Shown: one piece after another, positions 26,957-36,273 of the stretch
Numbering within the stretch: the first letter of the stretch is position 1
Layout of the letters: each line of letters starts with the position of its first letter
Assembly: GCA_947478865.1 (NCBI GenBank)
Contig: CANJXF010000022.1
Span: forward strand, 1-62,204
Length of the DNA stretch: 62,204 nt
Direction of reading: 5' to 3'
DNA from: Verrucomicrobiales bacterium
GTDB lineage: Bacteria > Verrucomicrobiota > Verrucomicrobiia > Limisphaerales > CANJXF01
Program-made: the position numbers and the translations under genes
The notes under the pieces: generated by a model
Seen by the model: the letters and a program-made list of their open reading frames with translations, nothing else
Told to the model about the DNA's origin: nothing
The model's database searches: none

Positions 26957-29071
26957 TCAGTTCGTTGCGTTTTTTCGTGGGCCCACGCCGCGCAAATCGA
27001 ACGACTCAAACCCAAGGCTCCGCGCTGGAGAATCCGGCGCGAGTCCGAAATTCGCCAGGTTGGTCGTGGCGAACCTCGGATTCGCAATCAGAGAATGCTC
27101 GTCGTGTCCGCCTGCGCGCCATTTTTCCCAACCTCCAGGAACGTTGATGGGCGGCGGGTTGGTTCGGAGGTCGAAATAGACATTGTAATCCTGGTTGAAT
27201 TTGCCCCCCTTCCAATCGCCATCGAGCAGTTTGCCCTGGTCAAAATAAACAATGTTTCGCTCGAACGTAAATGACGTGTGTTCCTCGGCACGCGTGCGTT
27301 GCAATTGATGATCGCGCGCGAAGGCAAACACGTTGTTGCGGACAACATTTTCCTTTCCGTAATGCTGATGAAATCCACCGTGCGTCGTGCGGAAGGCCAC
27401 GTTGTTCTCGGCCACAATTCCGGTGCTGCCTTCGTCGAAATAGATGGCCCATCCTCCGTAACGCAGACCGAAAATGTCGTGCCACAGGTTGTTGCGAATC
27501 AGGGTTCCCGGTTGGCCGCCCAGAGTGTAAATACCTCCCATGTCACTGAGGATCGGTCCATCGCCGTTCGCTTTTTGCCCGATGTGGTGGACATGATTGA
27601 ACTCAACAACGTTGTTCGAGGCCGCTGAGGATTTGTAACCCCAGGTCCAGCCGATGGAGATTCCTGTGTAGAAAAAATCGTGAATGGAATTGTGCGCGAG
27701 GCGATTTGCAAACGATTGGCCGATCCAGATTCCTTCTGCGCTATGAAATAATTTTCCGCCGTCGTGAATGGGACAGTCCGCGACCGTGTTATGATGGGTT
27801 TGTTCGAGTGGGTTGGCGCGAATCGCGGTCTCGCCAATTTTGATTCCGCCGCCACCGAGGTCGGAAAACTCGCAGCTAGCAACCAGATTGCTTTGGCTGC
27901 CGCGTCCAAGGTGCAACGCATAGCTGCCCAGGTTAGAAAAACGGCAGCGTTCGAAGGAGGAATAGCGAAGTCCTTCCGCATTAACTGCGCCCGGGACGCC
28001 AATTGCCGCTTGAGAAAATCCCAAAATCTCGGGCTCCGGCTTGGTCGATTTCGGGAAAAACCATTCGTTGTGTGAAAAGGTCAGGTCGCGAAAATGGACA
28101 TATTCAACGACGTTGCTCGATTCGGGTTTGCCTTCCACCCGCAAAATCTCGCTCAACTTCGGCGCGATTACTTCAAACCTGCCGATGGATTCGCCCGGCA
28201 ACGGAAGGTAAGAGACGATGCCGCGTTCGCGATCGAGGAACCATTCACCCGGTTGATCCAGCACTTCGAAAACGCCTTCCACGTAATAAAGATCGCCCGC
28301 CGACAATTGGAAAACGCTGCGCTTGCTTGAGCTGAGGACCCGTTGTTGTTCGTCGATATTGGTGATCGGCAGGCGTGATTCCACCCAGCGCGTCATTACC
28401 ACCGCTTCGCCTTGAGCGGCGGATTTCCATTCGCGCAAATCATTGGTCTGAAAAGAAAATCGCATCTGTCCCTTGGTCCAATTCGTTGTGACGTCAGGTA
28501 AACCAGCGATCTTGAAGTAGCCGTTGTTGGGATGACGCGCGCGCTGGCGGCTCTTGCCATTGACCCAAAGTTCCCGGAAAAACCAACCGGTTTCGCGCGC
28601 CTCCGGCACTTCGGCCTGCCAAAGCTCCTTTCCATCCACGGTCACTTTCTTCCACCCGGAAATCAGTTTTCCGGCGCTCACAACGGGTCGCTCGCCAGGA
28701 AAAGCCGCAATGCTCAATGAGGCTGTTTCTGTTCCCGATAATCTTGAAGTGATGACCAGCGGCTCGGTTAGGAAATGTGTTCCGCCACGGATGAAAATTG
28801 AGACGGGTTGATTCCAGCTCCCGCCTTGCTCTTGCTTGAGCGCACCTGCTGCGCGCAATGCGCGCGGGATACTTTGGAACGGTCCGTCGGTCCGACTCCC
28901 GTTTGCGGCATCAAGGCTCCCGGTCCAGGAATCATTACCGTTGGTCGCGACGAAGTAGGTGCCAGTTCGCGGCCGAGGAATTTCGGCGGCCGCCTGCGTG
29001 TTATCGAGTTGAGCGAAGGCGGAAACTAAACTGAAAATTGCGAGGGGCCCTATCGAATGCATCGTTCTCAT
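26957..29071 (-). CDS. secreted right-handed beta-helix protein, probable polysaccharide-active
   Basis: About 704 residues from ATG 29071, which gives a signal peptide (MRTMHSIGPLAIFSLVSAFA). The frame is open to 29179. After TYFVATNGNDSWTG, an opening typical of secreted beta-helix proteins, there is a beta-sandwich-like region. Then come many short Asn-rich turns (FANRLAHNSIHDF, NNVVEFNHVHHIG, VAENNVAFRTTHGG, VRNNVFAFARD), the repeat of a pectate-lyase-type parallel beta-helix. It probably binds or cleaves a plant or algal glycan; enzyme class and substrate cannot be set. It is divergent from a PSCyt1 gene. Confidence 0.85.
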   Translation of the reverse strand: MRTMHSIGPLAIFSLVSAFAQLDNTQAAAEIPRPRTGTYFVATNGNDSWTGSLDAANGSRTDGPFQSIPRALRAAGALKQEQGGSWNQPVSIFIRGGTHFLTEPLVITSRLSGTETASLSIAAFPGERPVVSAGKLISGWKKVTVDGKELWQAEVPEARETGWFFRELWVNGKSRQRARHPNNGYFKIAGLPDVTTNWTKGQMRFSFQTNDLREWKSAAQGEAVVMTRWVESRLPITNIDEQQRVLSSSKRSVFQLSAGDLYYVEGVFEVLDQPGEWFLDRERGIVSYLPLPGESIGRFEVIAPKLSEILRVEGKPESSNVVEYVHFRDLTFSHNEWFFPKSTKPEPEILGFSQAAIGVPGAVNAEGLRYSSFERCRFSNLGSYALHLGRGSQSNLVASCEFSDLGGGGIKIGETAIRANPLEQTHHNTVADCPIHDGGKLFHSAEGIWIGQSFANRLAHNSIHDFFYTGISIGWTWGYKSSAASNNVVEFNHVHHIGQKANGDGPILSDMGGIYTLGGQPGTLIRNNLWHDIFGLRYGGWAIYFDEGSTGIVAENNVAFRTTHGGFHQHYGKENVVRNNVFAFARDHQLQRTRAEEHTSFTFERNIVYFDQGKLLDGDWKGGKFNQDYNVYFDLRTNPPPINVPGGWEKWRAGGHDEHSLIANPRFATTNLANFGLAPDSPARSLGFESFDLRGVGPRKNATN

Positions 29072-29228
29072 GGAGGGAAGTTGGCACAGGTCGGCCGTGA
29101 ACCTCCAGCTTCGAAAAACAAAACGATTGCGTGTCGTTCTCCTCATTTGCCAGTTCCAATTCCGAAGCACGAACAGCAAAACCTCGCATTGCAGAAACTC
29201 GCGGTTCGAATACTTTCAAACGGTTCAC

Positions 29229-32200
29229 ATGAGAAGACTGTTCAGCAAATGCATTTGGTTTTTGGCGATTGGCTGCTCTGCGGTTGCTGCTGAAATTCCG
29301 GCCGAACAGTTTGAATTCTTTGAGGCCCGGATCCGCCCGGTATTAGTCGAGCGATGCTACAAGTGTCACAGTGCCGACGCTGAAAAAATCAAAGGTGGAT
29401 TGTTGCTCGATAGCAAAGAGGGAATGCTCAAAGGGGGCGAATCCGGAAAGCCGATTCTCGTCCCGCGCGATGCGGAAAGCAGCTTGTTGATTGAAGCTAT
29501 TCGCTATCAGAACGAAGACCTGCAAATGCCGCCAAAGAAAGCGGGCGGGAAATTAAGCGAGACCCAAATCGCCGATTTTGTTTCCTGGATAAAGACGGGC
29601 GCGCCTGATCCGAGGGTTCAAATCACAAAGACCAATATCAGTCTCGGTGCAGCCAGAACGCACTGGGCATTTCAACCCGTTACAAACCCGCCTGTACCAC
29701 TCGTAAAAAACAAACAATGGGTTCGCTCTCCGATCGATGAGTTTATCCTGGCCAAGCTCGAATCGAAGGACTTGCAGCCTTCGCCACAAGCAGACAAACG
29801 CACGCTGATTCGACGGGTCACGTTTGATCTGACCGGCTTGCCGCCGACCTTCGAAGAGGTCGAATTGTTTATCAAAGACAAGTCGACCAATGCGTTTGAG
29901 AAAGTTGTGGACCGCTTGCTGTCCTCTCCGCGCTACGGAGAACGTTGGGGTCGACACTGGCTTGATGTGGCGCGTTACGCTGATACGAAGGGCTACGTTT
30001 ACGGCAACCGCGAAGAGACGAAGTTCGTCCAATCCTATGCTTACCGCGATTGGGTGGTTCGTTCGTTAAATGAGGACCTGCCCTACGATCAGTTTCTGCG
30101 ACTGCAAATCGCCGCCGATCAGATCGAAGGGGCGGATCGCGAATCGCTGGCCGCAATGGGTTTTCTCACGCTGGGTCGCCGGTTTCTCGGGGTGGTCCAC
30201 GACATTATCGACGATCGAATTGATGTCGTGATGCGTGGCACCCAGGCGTTAACCGTCGGTTGCGCCCGTTGTCACGATCATAAATTCGATCCGATTCCCA
30301 CCAGGGATTATTATTCGCTTTACGGCGTTTTCGCCGGTGGAACAGAGCGAACAGTCCCGCTCGCCTCAACCGGGCAATCGGCCAAGGCATTTCTGGATTT
30401 CGAAAAGGAAATGAAAAAGCGCCAGGAGAAATTTCAAATCGCCTTCGACGCGAAACGAGAGGAGCAGAACAAACGGTTGCGGGCGCAAGCAACGGAATAT
30501 CTGGTTGCCGTTCTTAACATTCAGAAATTACCCACGGAAGAATTTTATTCGTTTGTTCAGGCAGATGAAATGAACCCGGTAGTGGCGCGACAATGGCAAT
30601 CGTATTTGCTGAGAACCAAAAATTTTTTCCATCCCGTCTGGTCGCCGTGGCATGCCTATTCCGCTTTGACGCTGAATGAATTCGCAGCAAAGTCCGGCGC
30701 AATTATTTCGTCTCTCACCAAGGCCACGCAAAAACTGAATCCGCTTGTGGTAAAGGCGTTCCAGGAGAATCCGCCCGTCTCGATGATAGCTGCCGCGGAA
30801 ACCTACGGAAAACTCCTGACGAGCCTGGATAAAAAGTGGAGCGATGCCGCCGGCAAAAAAACAGCGTTCAGCGCAGACGAGGAAGAGTTGCGCCAGATTT
30901 TGTATGCGAGCGATTCACCTGCTGCGGTTCCCGCCGGATCGATCGTGGATATGGAATGGTTTTTTGATGAGCCGACCCGCGTGCAACTCTCCTCGCTCTG
31001 CGCGCAAATGGATCAGTGGATCAATCAATCCAGCGGAGCGCCGCCGCATGCCGTGATTTTGGAAGACCGTCCGGTGCAGAAGAATCCGTATGTGTTCAAG
31101 CGCGGAAATCCGGCAAGCAAAGGTGACGAAGTGCCGCGCCAATTCGTCCAGGTAATCGCCGGAGAAAAGCGTAAACCCTTTGAGCGAGGGAGCGGGCGTA
31201 TGGAGTTGGCCGAGGCGATTGCCAGCAAAGAGAATCCGCTCACCGCTCGAGTGATGGTGAATCGCATTTGGGCTCATCACTTCGGCGCAGGAATTGTTCG
31301 CACTCCAAGCGATTTTGGGATGCGCGCCGATGCGCCCAGTCATCCCGAACTGCTCGATTGGTTGGCGTGGAATTTTATGGAGAACGGATGGTCGATGAAG
31401 AAATTGCATCGCCTCATTTTGCTTTCGACAGTTTATCAGCAATCGAGTGATTCGGAAGGATTAGCGGCTGCAGAAACCGTGGATCCAGAAAACAAATTGC
31501 TCTCTCGCATGAACCGGCAGCGCTTGGATTTTGAGGAGCTGCGCGATTCGTTGTTGTCTGCATCCGGGCTTCTGGACTTAAAGCTAGGGGGTAAAGCCGA
31601 AGAACTCTTCAAACCGCCCTTTAGCAAACGGCGTTCGATTTACGGGTTCATTGACCGACAGTTTTTGCCAAGTGCATTTCGCATTTTTGATGTTGCGAAC
31701 CCCGACATGCACACGCCGCAGCGCTCGGAAACAACCGTTCCACAGCAGGCGTTATTTTTCATGAATGGACCTTTTGTGGTTGATCAGGCGAAAGCATTTG
31801 CGGCGCGAATGGATTCGCAAAAAACCAATTCGCCGGAGAGAAGAATCGGAGAATTCTATCACATTGCGTTTCAGCGCGAGCCGACTGGACCGCAAACCCG
31901 GGCTGCGCTTGAGTTCCTTCGCGCGTCTGAGGAGGAATTGAGGCTGGAAGAAAAGCCAAAGCCAACGGATTGGAGATATGGTTTTGGCGAATTTGATGAA
32001 GTCGCGAAATCGCTGAAGCAATTCGAAGCGTTGCCGCATTTCATGGGCGACGCGTGGCAAGGCGGGAGCAAATGGCCGGATGAAAAGTTAGGCTGGGCGC
32101 AACTGACCGCGACCGGCGGCCATGCGGGAAATGATTTGCAACATGCCGTAGTGCGGCGTTGGGTGTCGCAGATTGACGGAGTGATTTCCGTTGCCAGCAC

Positions 32201-32564
32201 CATTCGACATGAGCGCTCGTTGGGCGATGGAATTCGCGCTTACCTCGTTTCGAGTCGCAATGGTTTGCTTGGAAAATGGGTTCTGCACAATCAGAGTGCC
32301 GACGCAAGAGCCGAGCGCGTTGAGGTAAAAAAAGGCGACACGCTTGATTTTATCGTCTCGATCCATGCAAGTTTGAATAACAATGATTTCATTTGGACGC
32401 CCGTGATTCGAATGGCTGGTTCTGGCGCCGCGGGCGATGCAAGAGAGTGGAGTGCGGCAAAGGAATTTGGCGGTCCTGCGACAACGCAAGAGAAGCCTCT
32501 CACTGCCTGGGAGAAATATGCGCAAGTGCTGCTGCTCTCGAACGAGTTTTTGTTTGTGGATTAA
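29229..32564 (+). CDS. PSCyt1-DUF1549-DUF1553 protein
   Basis: A secreted protein of about 1111 residues characteristic of Planctomycetes and Verrucomicrobia. ATG 29229 gives a signal peptide (LFSKCIWFLAIGCSAVAAE); the frame is open back to 29070. The PSCyt1 domain has the haem motif CYKCH. DUF1549 follows with SPIDEFILAKLE, GERWGRHWLDVARYAD and a second CxxCH in GCARCHDHKFDPI. DUF1553 comes next with NRIWAHHFGAGIV and QQSSDSEG. A C-terminal extension of about 170 residues resembles a carbohydrate-binding or sandwich domain. The function is unknown. It is followed 34 bases later by its usual partner, DUF1501. Confidence 0.9.
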   Translation: MRRLFSKCIWFLAIGCSAVAAEIPAEQFEFFEARIRPVLVERCYKCHSADAEKIKGGLLLDSKEGMLKGGESGKPILVPRDAESSLLIEAIRYQNEDLQMPPKKAGGKLSETQIADFVSWIKTGAPDPRVQITKTNISLGAARTHWAFQPVTNPPVPLVKNKQWVRSPIDEFILAKLESKDLQPSPQADKRTLIRRVTFDLTGLPPTFEEVELFIKDKSTNAFEKVVDRLLSSPRYGERWGRHWLDVARYADTKGYVYGNREETKFVQSYAYRDWVVRSLNEDLPYDQFLRLQIAADQIEGADRESLAAMGFLTLGRRFLGVVHDIIDDRIDVVMRGTQALTVGCARCHDHKFDPIPTRDYYSLYGVFAGGTERTVPLASTGQSAKAFLDFEKEMKKRQEKFQIAFDAKREEQNKRLRAQATEYLVAVLNIQKLPTEEFYSFVQADEMNPVVARQWQSYLLRTKNFFHPVWSPWHAYSALTLNEFAAKSGAIISSLTKATQKLNPLVVKAFQENPPVSMIAAAETYGKLLTSLDKKWSDAAGKKTAFSADEEELRQILYASDSPAAVPAGSIVDMEWFFDEPTRVQLSSLCAQMDQWINQSSGAPPHAVILEDRPVQKNPYVFKRGNPASKGDEVPRQFVQVIAGEKRKPFERGSGRMELAEAIASKENPLTARVMVNRIWAHHFGAGIVRTPSDFGMRADAPSHPELLDWLAWNFMENGWSMKKLHRLILLSTVYQQSSDSEGLAAAETVDPENKLLSRMNRQRLDFEELRDSLLSASGLLDLKLGGKAEELFKPPFSKRRSIYGFIDRQFLPSAFRIFDVANPDMHTPQRSETTVPQQALFFMNGPFVVDQAKAFAARMDSQKTNSPERRIGEFYHIAFQREPTGPQTRAALEFLRASEEELRLEEKPKPTDWRYGFGEFDEVAKSLKQFEALPHFMGDAWQGGSKWPDEKLGWAQLTATGGHAGNDLQHAVVRRWVSQIDGVISVASTIRHERSLGDGIRAYLVSSRNGLLGKWVLHNQSADARAERVEVKKGDTLDFIVSIHASLNNNDFIWTPVIRMAGSGAAGDAREWSAAKEFGGPATTQEKPLTAWEKYAQVLLLSNEFLFVD

Positions 32565-32598
32565 CCGATGATGGAAACACAAATTTATTTCTGAATTT

Positions 32599-34041
32599 AT
32601 GAGTTTTCAATCGCCATCTGATCATGGTTCCTTCACGCGCCGGGATTTCTTGCGCAAGTGCGGAATGGGCATGGGCGCAGTGAGTTTGGCGGCACTCTTC
32701 GGAGAGGCGGGAATACTTTCGCCATTGGCGCACGCTGCGGAAAACTTGAATCCACTCTCTCCCAAGCCGTCGCATTTCCCGGGTCGGGCCAAACGCGTGG
32801 TTCACATTTTTCTCAACGGCGGTCCGTCCCACGTGGACACCTTCGATCCCAAACCTGCTCTGGCAAAATACGTGGGAAAATCGTTGCCCGGCGAATACAT
32901 CAAAACGGAACGCAAAACAGGCTCGGCCTTTCCTTCGCCGTTCAAATTCAAGAAGTGCGGGCAAAGCGGAATTGAGGTGAGCGATCTCTTTCCGAAAATC
33001 GGAGAGCTGATTGATGAGTTCGCGGTCATTCGCTCGATGAAAGCCGAAGTGCCCAATCACGAGCCGTCGTTGATGCTCATGAACTGCGGCGATTCCGTGC
33101 AAAGTCGACCTAGCATGGGATCGTGGGTGACTTACGGGTTGGGTTCCGAAAACTTGAATCTGCCGGGCTTCATTGTGATGTGTCCCGGCGGCTATCCGGT
33201 GAAGGAAACGGACAATTGGCAAAATGGATTTTTGCCAGGCATGTATCAGGGCACCTACATCGATTCGCAATACACAAAAATCGAGAAGCTCATCGAAAAT
33301 ATTCGGAACAACTACACCTCCTTGAAGTCGCAACGCGATCAGCTCGATTTGCTGCAACAAATTAATCTGGAACACCAGCAAACGAGGCAGCGCGATTCCC
33401 GGCTGGAAGCGCGAATTCAATCATTTGAGCTGGCTTATCGCATGCAGATGGAAGCGGCGGATGCGTTTGACGTCACCGGCGAACCGCAGATGATCCGCGA
33501 GATGTATGGCGATGGAGTGCATGGTCGGCAAACCCTGATTGCGCGCCGTTTGCTCGAGCGCGGCGTGCGTTTCATTCAGCTTTGGCATGGCGCGGGACAG
33601 CCTTGGGACAATCACGAGAAAATTGAAGAAGGGCATCGCAAGCTGGCGAAGGAGATCGATCAACCCGTGGCGGCCTTGATCAATGATTTGAAACAGCGCG
33701 GGATGCTCGATGACACTTTGATTATTTTTTGCGGAGAATTCGGTCGCACGCCGACAGTGGAGTTAAGCGGCAAAGGCGAAGCGATCCTTGGCCGCGATCA
33801 TAATCCGTTCGGTTTTACTGCGCTGCTCGCCGGCGGCGGGGTGCGGGGCGGAACGGTCTACGGGGCCACGGATGAATTCGGTTTTAAGGCGGTGGAAAAT
33901 CCCGTTCACGTTCACGATCTTCACGCGACGGTTCTTCATCTGTTGGGATTTGATCACGAGAAATTTACGCATCGTTATGCTGGACGCGATTTTCGTCTCA
34001 CCGATGTCTACGGTCGCGTGATCAAGGAAGTTGTGGCGTAA
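32599..34041 (+). CDS. DUF1501 Tat-exported protein
   Basis: 480 residues of the DUF1501 family, related to alkaline-phosphatase/sulfatase folds. A twin-arginine signal is visible (FTRRDFLRK followed by a hydrophobic segment ending AHAAE). Core motifs are IFLNGGPSHVDTFDPKP, FCGEFGRTP, LGRDHNPFGF and VHDLHATVLHLLG, whose Asp and His residues look like metal ligands. It forms a two-gene unit with the preceding PSCyt1 protein, the arrangement seen widely in PVC bacteria. The reaction is not established. Confidence 0.9.
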   Translation: MSFQSPSDHGSFTRRDFLRKCGMGMGAVSLAALFGEAGILSPLAHAAENLNPLSPKPSHFPGRAKRVVHIFLNGGPSHVDTFDPKPALAKYVGKSLPGEYIKTERKTGSAFPSPFKFKKCGQSGIEVSDLFPKIGELIDEFAVIRSMKAEVPNHEPSLMLMNCGDSVQSRPSMGSWVTYGLGSENLNLPGFIVMCPGGYPVKETDNWQNGFLPGMYQGTYIDSQYTKIEKLIENIRNNYTSLKSQRDQLDLLQQINLEHQQTRQRDSRLEARIQSFELAYRMQMEAADAFDVTGEPQMIREMYGDGVHGRQTLIARRLLERGVRFIQLWHGAGQPWDNHEKIEEGHRKLAKEIDQPVAALINDLKQRGMLDDTLIIFCGEFGRTPTVELSGKGEAILGRDHNPFGFTALLAGGGVRGGTVYGATDEFGFKAVENPVHVHDLHATVLHLLGFDHEKFTHRYAGRDFRLTDVYGRVIKEVVA

Positions 34042-34042
34042 C

Positions 34043-35251
34043 TCACGCGGCAATTGCTGATTCCTTTTTCGCGTCCGCTGGCTTGGATCCTCTTCCGTGG
34101 TAGGCGACCAGAAAATAAACCAACACCAGCGCGGCGGTCACAGCCAAACCACTCCAGAATAGTGGCCACTGGGTTTTAGAACCCTGTGTGCAGGCGGTGA
34201 ACCAAAAACCAGTGCCGATATAGCCGAGCAGGTTGCCCACGCCGCCGTTCATCAGGGAAAGCAAGGCTTGGGCTCGGGTGCGCCACGCGTTGTCCACCCG
34301 CTGATCGAAATAGATTTGCGCCGTGATCAACACCATCGTGTAGGAACATCCATGGAGTAGAATTCCAAACAGCAACCCTGCCTTGGTATCGACGGCGCTG
34401 AAGGCGAATCGCGCCACGCCAAACGTTAGTCCGCAGGCAAAAATCCATTTCAACCGCACTTTGAGCAATGCTGCGAGGCTGAACATGGCGATGATCTCCG
34501 TGACTTGTCCGAGCGTCATCCAGGCGCTGGTGCGTTGCAGTCCGAGTTCGCGCAGGTGTGGCGGCGCGTAGGGATAAAACGCGGCCAACGGAATACTGAA
34601 GAGCGCCGTCGTAATGAACACGACGCGGTGATCGCGGTTTTTTAGCAGCGTCAACGCATCCAGCCCGAGGCGCTCGTGCCAGGTGAGATTCACCGCGGAT
34701 TTTGGCACATCCACTGTCGGCAGGAAGAAGGTAAATCCGCAAACGACGAGCCACATCACGGAGCCTCCGTAACACGACATCGTCGACGCGTCCGCATTCA
34801 AAAAGCTAACCGCCCAACAACCGGCCATCCAACCGAGCGTGGCCATTGCGCGGATCGGCCCGAACTCTTTACCGGCATCGGAAAGTCGCGCCAAAACGAT
34901 CGATGAGGAAATGCTCCAGGTGGGCGCAGAGCAGAGCGCATGGATTTGAATCAGCGCGAGGACGATCCAGGGACTTGCGCCAAACTGCATCGAGGTGCTG
35001 GCCAGCGCCATGGCGATCGCTGTGGCCAGGGAGAGACCGCGCAAAACTTTCACGGGCGACGCGTGGCGATCGGCCATCGCGCCGAATATTAACGGCGACA
35101 CAAACGCCGCGATTGCCGAGGCCGCGAAGGCGTAGGGGCGAATCTCATGCAGTCCGTGTGAATCGAGCACGTTGCTGAGAGGGACAAACCACATGCCGAG
35201 CGCCGCGCCTTGCAAAAAGAAAAGCGCGACGAGTTCCACATATTCAAGCAT
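34043..35251 (-). CDS. MFS transporter of the nucleoside:H+ symporter type
   Basis: About 402 residues with twelve hydrophobic helices. The start at 35251 (MLEYVELVALFFLQGAALGMW) is preferred; the frame is open to 35275. The opening resembles the NupG/XapB nucleoside symporter branch (LQGAALGMWFVPLSNVL), and the motif A-like loop GAMADRHASP is present. It is divergent from a BtpA-family gene and convergent with the DUF1501 gene, with one base between stops. Nucleoside uptake is an inference. Confidence 0.8.
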   Translation of the reverse strand: MLEYVELVALFFLQGAALGMWFVPLSNVLDSHGLHEIRPYAFAASAIAAFVSPLIFGAMADRHASPVKVLRGLSLATAIAMALASTSMQFGASPWIVLALIQIHALCSAPTWSISSSIVLARLSDAGKEFGPIRAMATLGWMAGCWAVSFLNADASTMSCYGGSVMWLVVCGFTFFLPTVDVPKSAVNLTWHERLGLDALTLLKNRDHRVVFITTALFSIPLAAFYPYAPPHLRELGLQRTSAWMTLGQVTEIIAMFSLAALLKVRLKWIFACGLTFGVARFAFSAVDTKAGLLFGILLHGCSYTMVLITAQIYFDQRVDNAWRTRAQALLSLMNGGVGNLLGYIGTGFWFTACTQGSKTQWPLFWSGLAVTAALVLVYFLVAYHGRGSKPADAKKESAIAA

Positions 35252-35353
35252 GCGAATAGACCTCAGCACGCGCACAGAGAATACCCCCGCGGGAAAAATT
35301 CAAGTTCCAAGGTCTGAGCTTGGTTTTGCACCTTGCGAAGTTAAGGTGCCGGG

Positions 35354-36163
35354 ATGGACAAAACGAAGTTGCTTTTCAAATCAGCCAAACCGGTGATCGC
35401 CATGATCCACGTCGGCGCTCTGCCCGGAACCTCCGCGAGTTTGCTCACTCTTAAACAAATCGAAGCGCAAGCAGTGCGCGAAGCGAAGACTTTTCGCGAC
35501 GCTGGAGTCCATGGGTTAATGATTGAAAACATGCACGACACGCCCTATTTGCGCGGCGGGGTTGGGCCGGAAATTGTTGCCGCGATGACGATCGTGGCGC
35601 GGGCGGTAAAAGAGGCGAGTCAACTGCCCTGCGGAATTCAAATTCTTGCGGCGGCTAATATCGAAGCGATGGCTGTGGCGCACACGGTCGGTTTGGATTT
35701 TATCCGCGCGGAAGGTTTTGCCTTTGCGCACGTCGCCGATGAAGGGTTTATTCAATCTTCAGCGGCGGAATTGTTGCGATACCGTCGACACATCGGAGCG
35801 GAGCGAGTTCAGGTTTGGGCGGACGTGAAAAAGAAACACAGCGCGCACGCCATCACCTCAGACGTGGGCATCGGTGAAACGGCGCACGCCGTGGAATTCA
35901 TGCGAGGCGACGGCATCATCGTGACTGGCACCGTGACGGGCGACGCTCCCAAACCCTCGGATGTTTTCGAAGTGAAAAGTAGAACGAGTTTACCAGTCTA
36001 TCTTGGCTCAGGAGTGACCGCGTCGAATCTGGGTGAGTTCTTCGACTCCGCGAACGGTTTCATCGTCGGCTCAGAATTCAAAGTGGACGGGCATTGGGCC
36101 GGCGAGGTGGATGCAAAACGGGTGAAGCGTTTTATGAAAGCGCATTGGCAACACTCGTCATGA
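35354..36163 (+). CDS. BtpA/SgcQ-family protein
   Basis: 269 residues forming a TIM-barrel-like protein of the BtpA family: PVIAMIHVGALPGT at the start, DAGVHGLMIENMHDTPY, ADVKKKHSAHAI, VTGTVTGDAP, and the phosphate-loop-like GSGVTASNLGEFF near the end. Cyanobacterial BtpA affects photosystem I stability; other members occur in sugar or nucleoside gene clusters. Its divergent partner is a nucleoside-type transporter, so a role in nucleoside or sugar-phosphate metabolism is plausible. The reaction is unknown. Confidence 0.85.
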   Translation: MDKTKLLFKSAKPVIAMIHVGALPGTSASLLTLKQIEAQAVREAKTFRDAGVHGLMIENMHDTPYLRGGVGPEIVAAMTIVARAVKEASQLPCGIQILAAANIEAMAVAHTVGLDFIRAEGFAFAHVADEGFIQSSAAELLRYRRHIGAERVQVWADVKKKHSAHAITSDVGIGETAHAVEFMRGDGIIVTGTVTGDAPKPSDVFEVKSRTSLPVYLGSGVTASNLGEFFDSANGFIVGSEFKVDGHWAGEVDAKRVKRFMKAHWQHSS

Positions 36164-36273
36164 AGGGAAATTAACTTGAATCGAGCGAGCCACCAAACCC
36201 AGTGCGCCTCGTCGGTGAAAATAAATGAAAACAATTTGTCCAGTTTCGTGCTGCGCGGACATCTTATCAGTAG

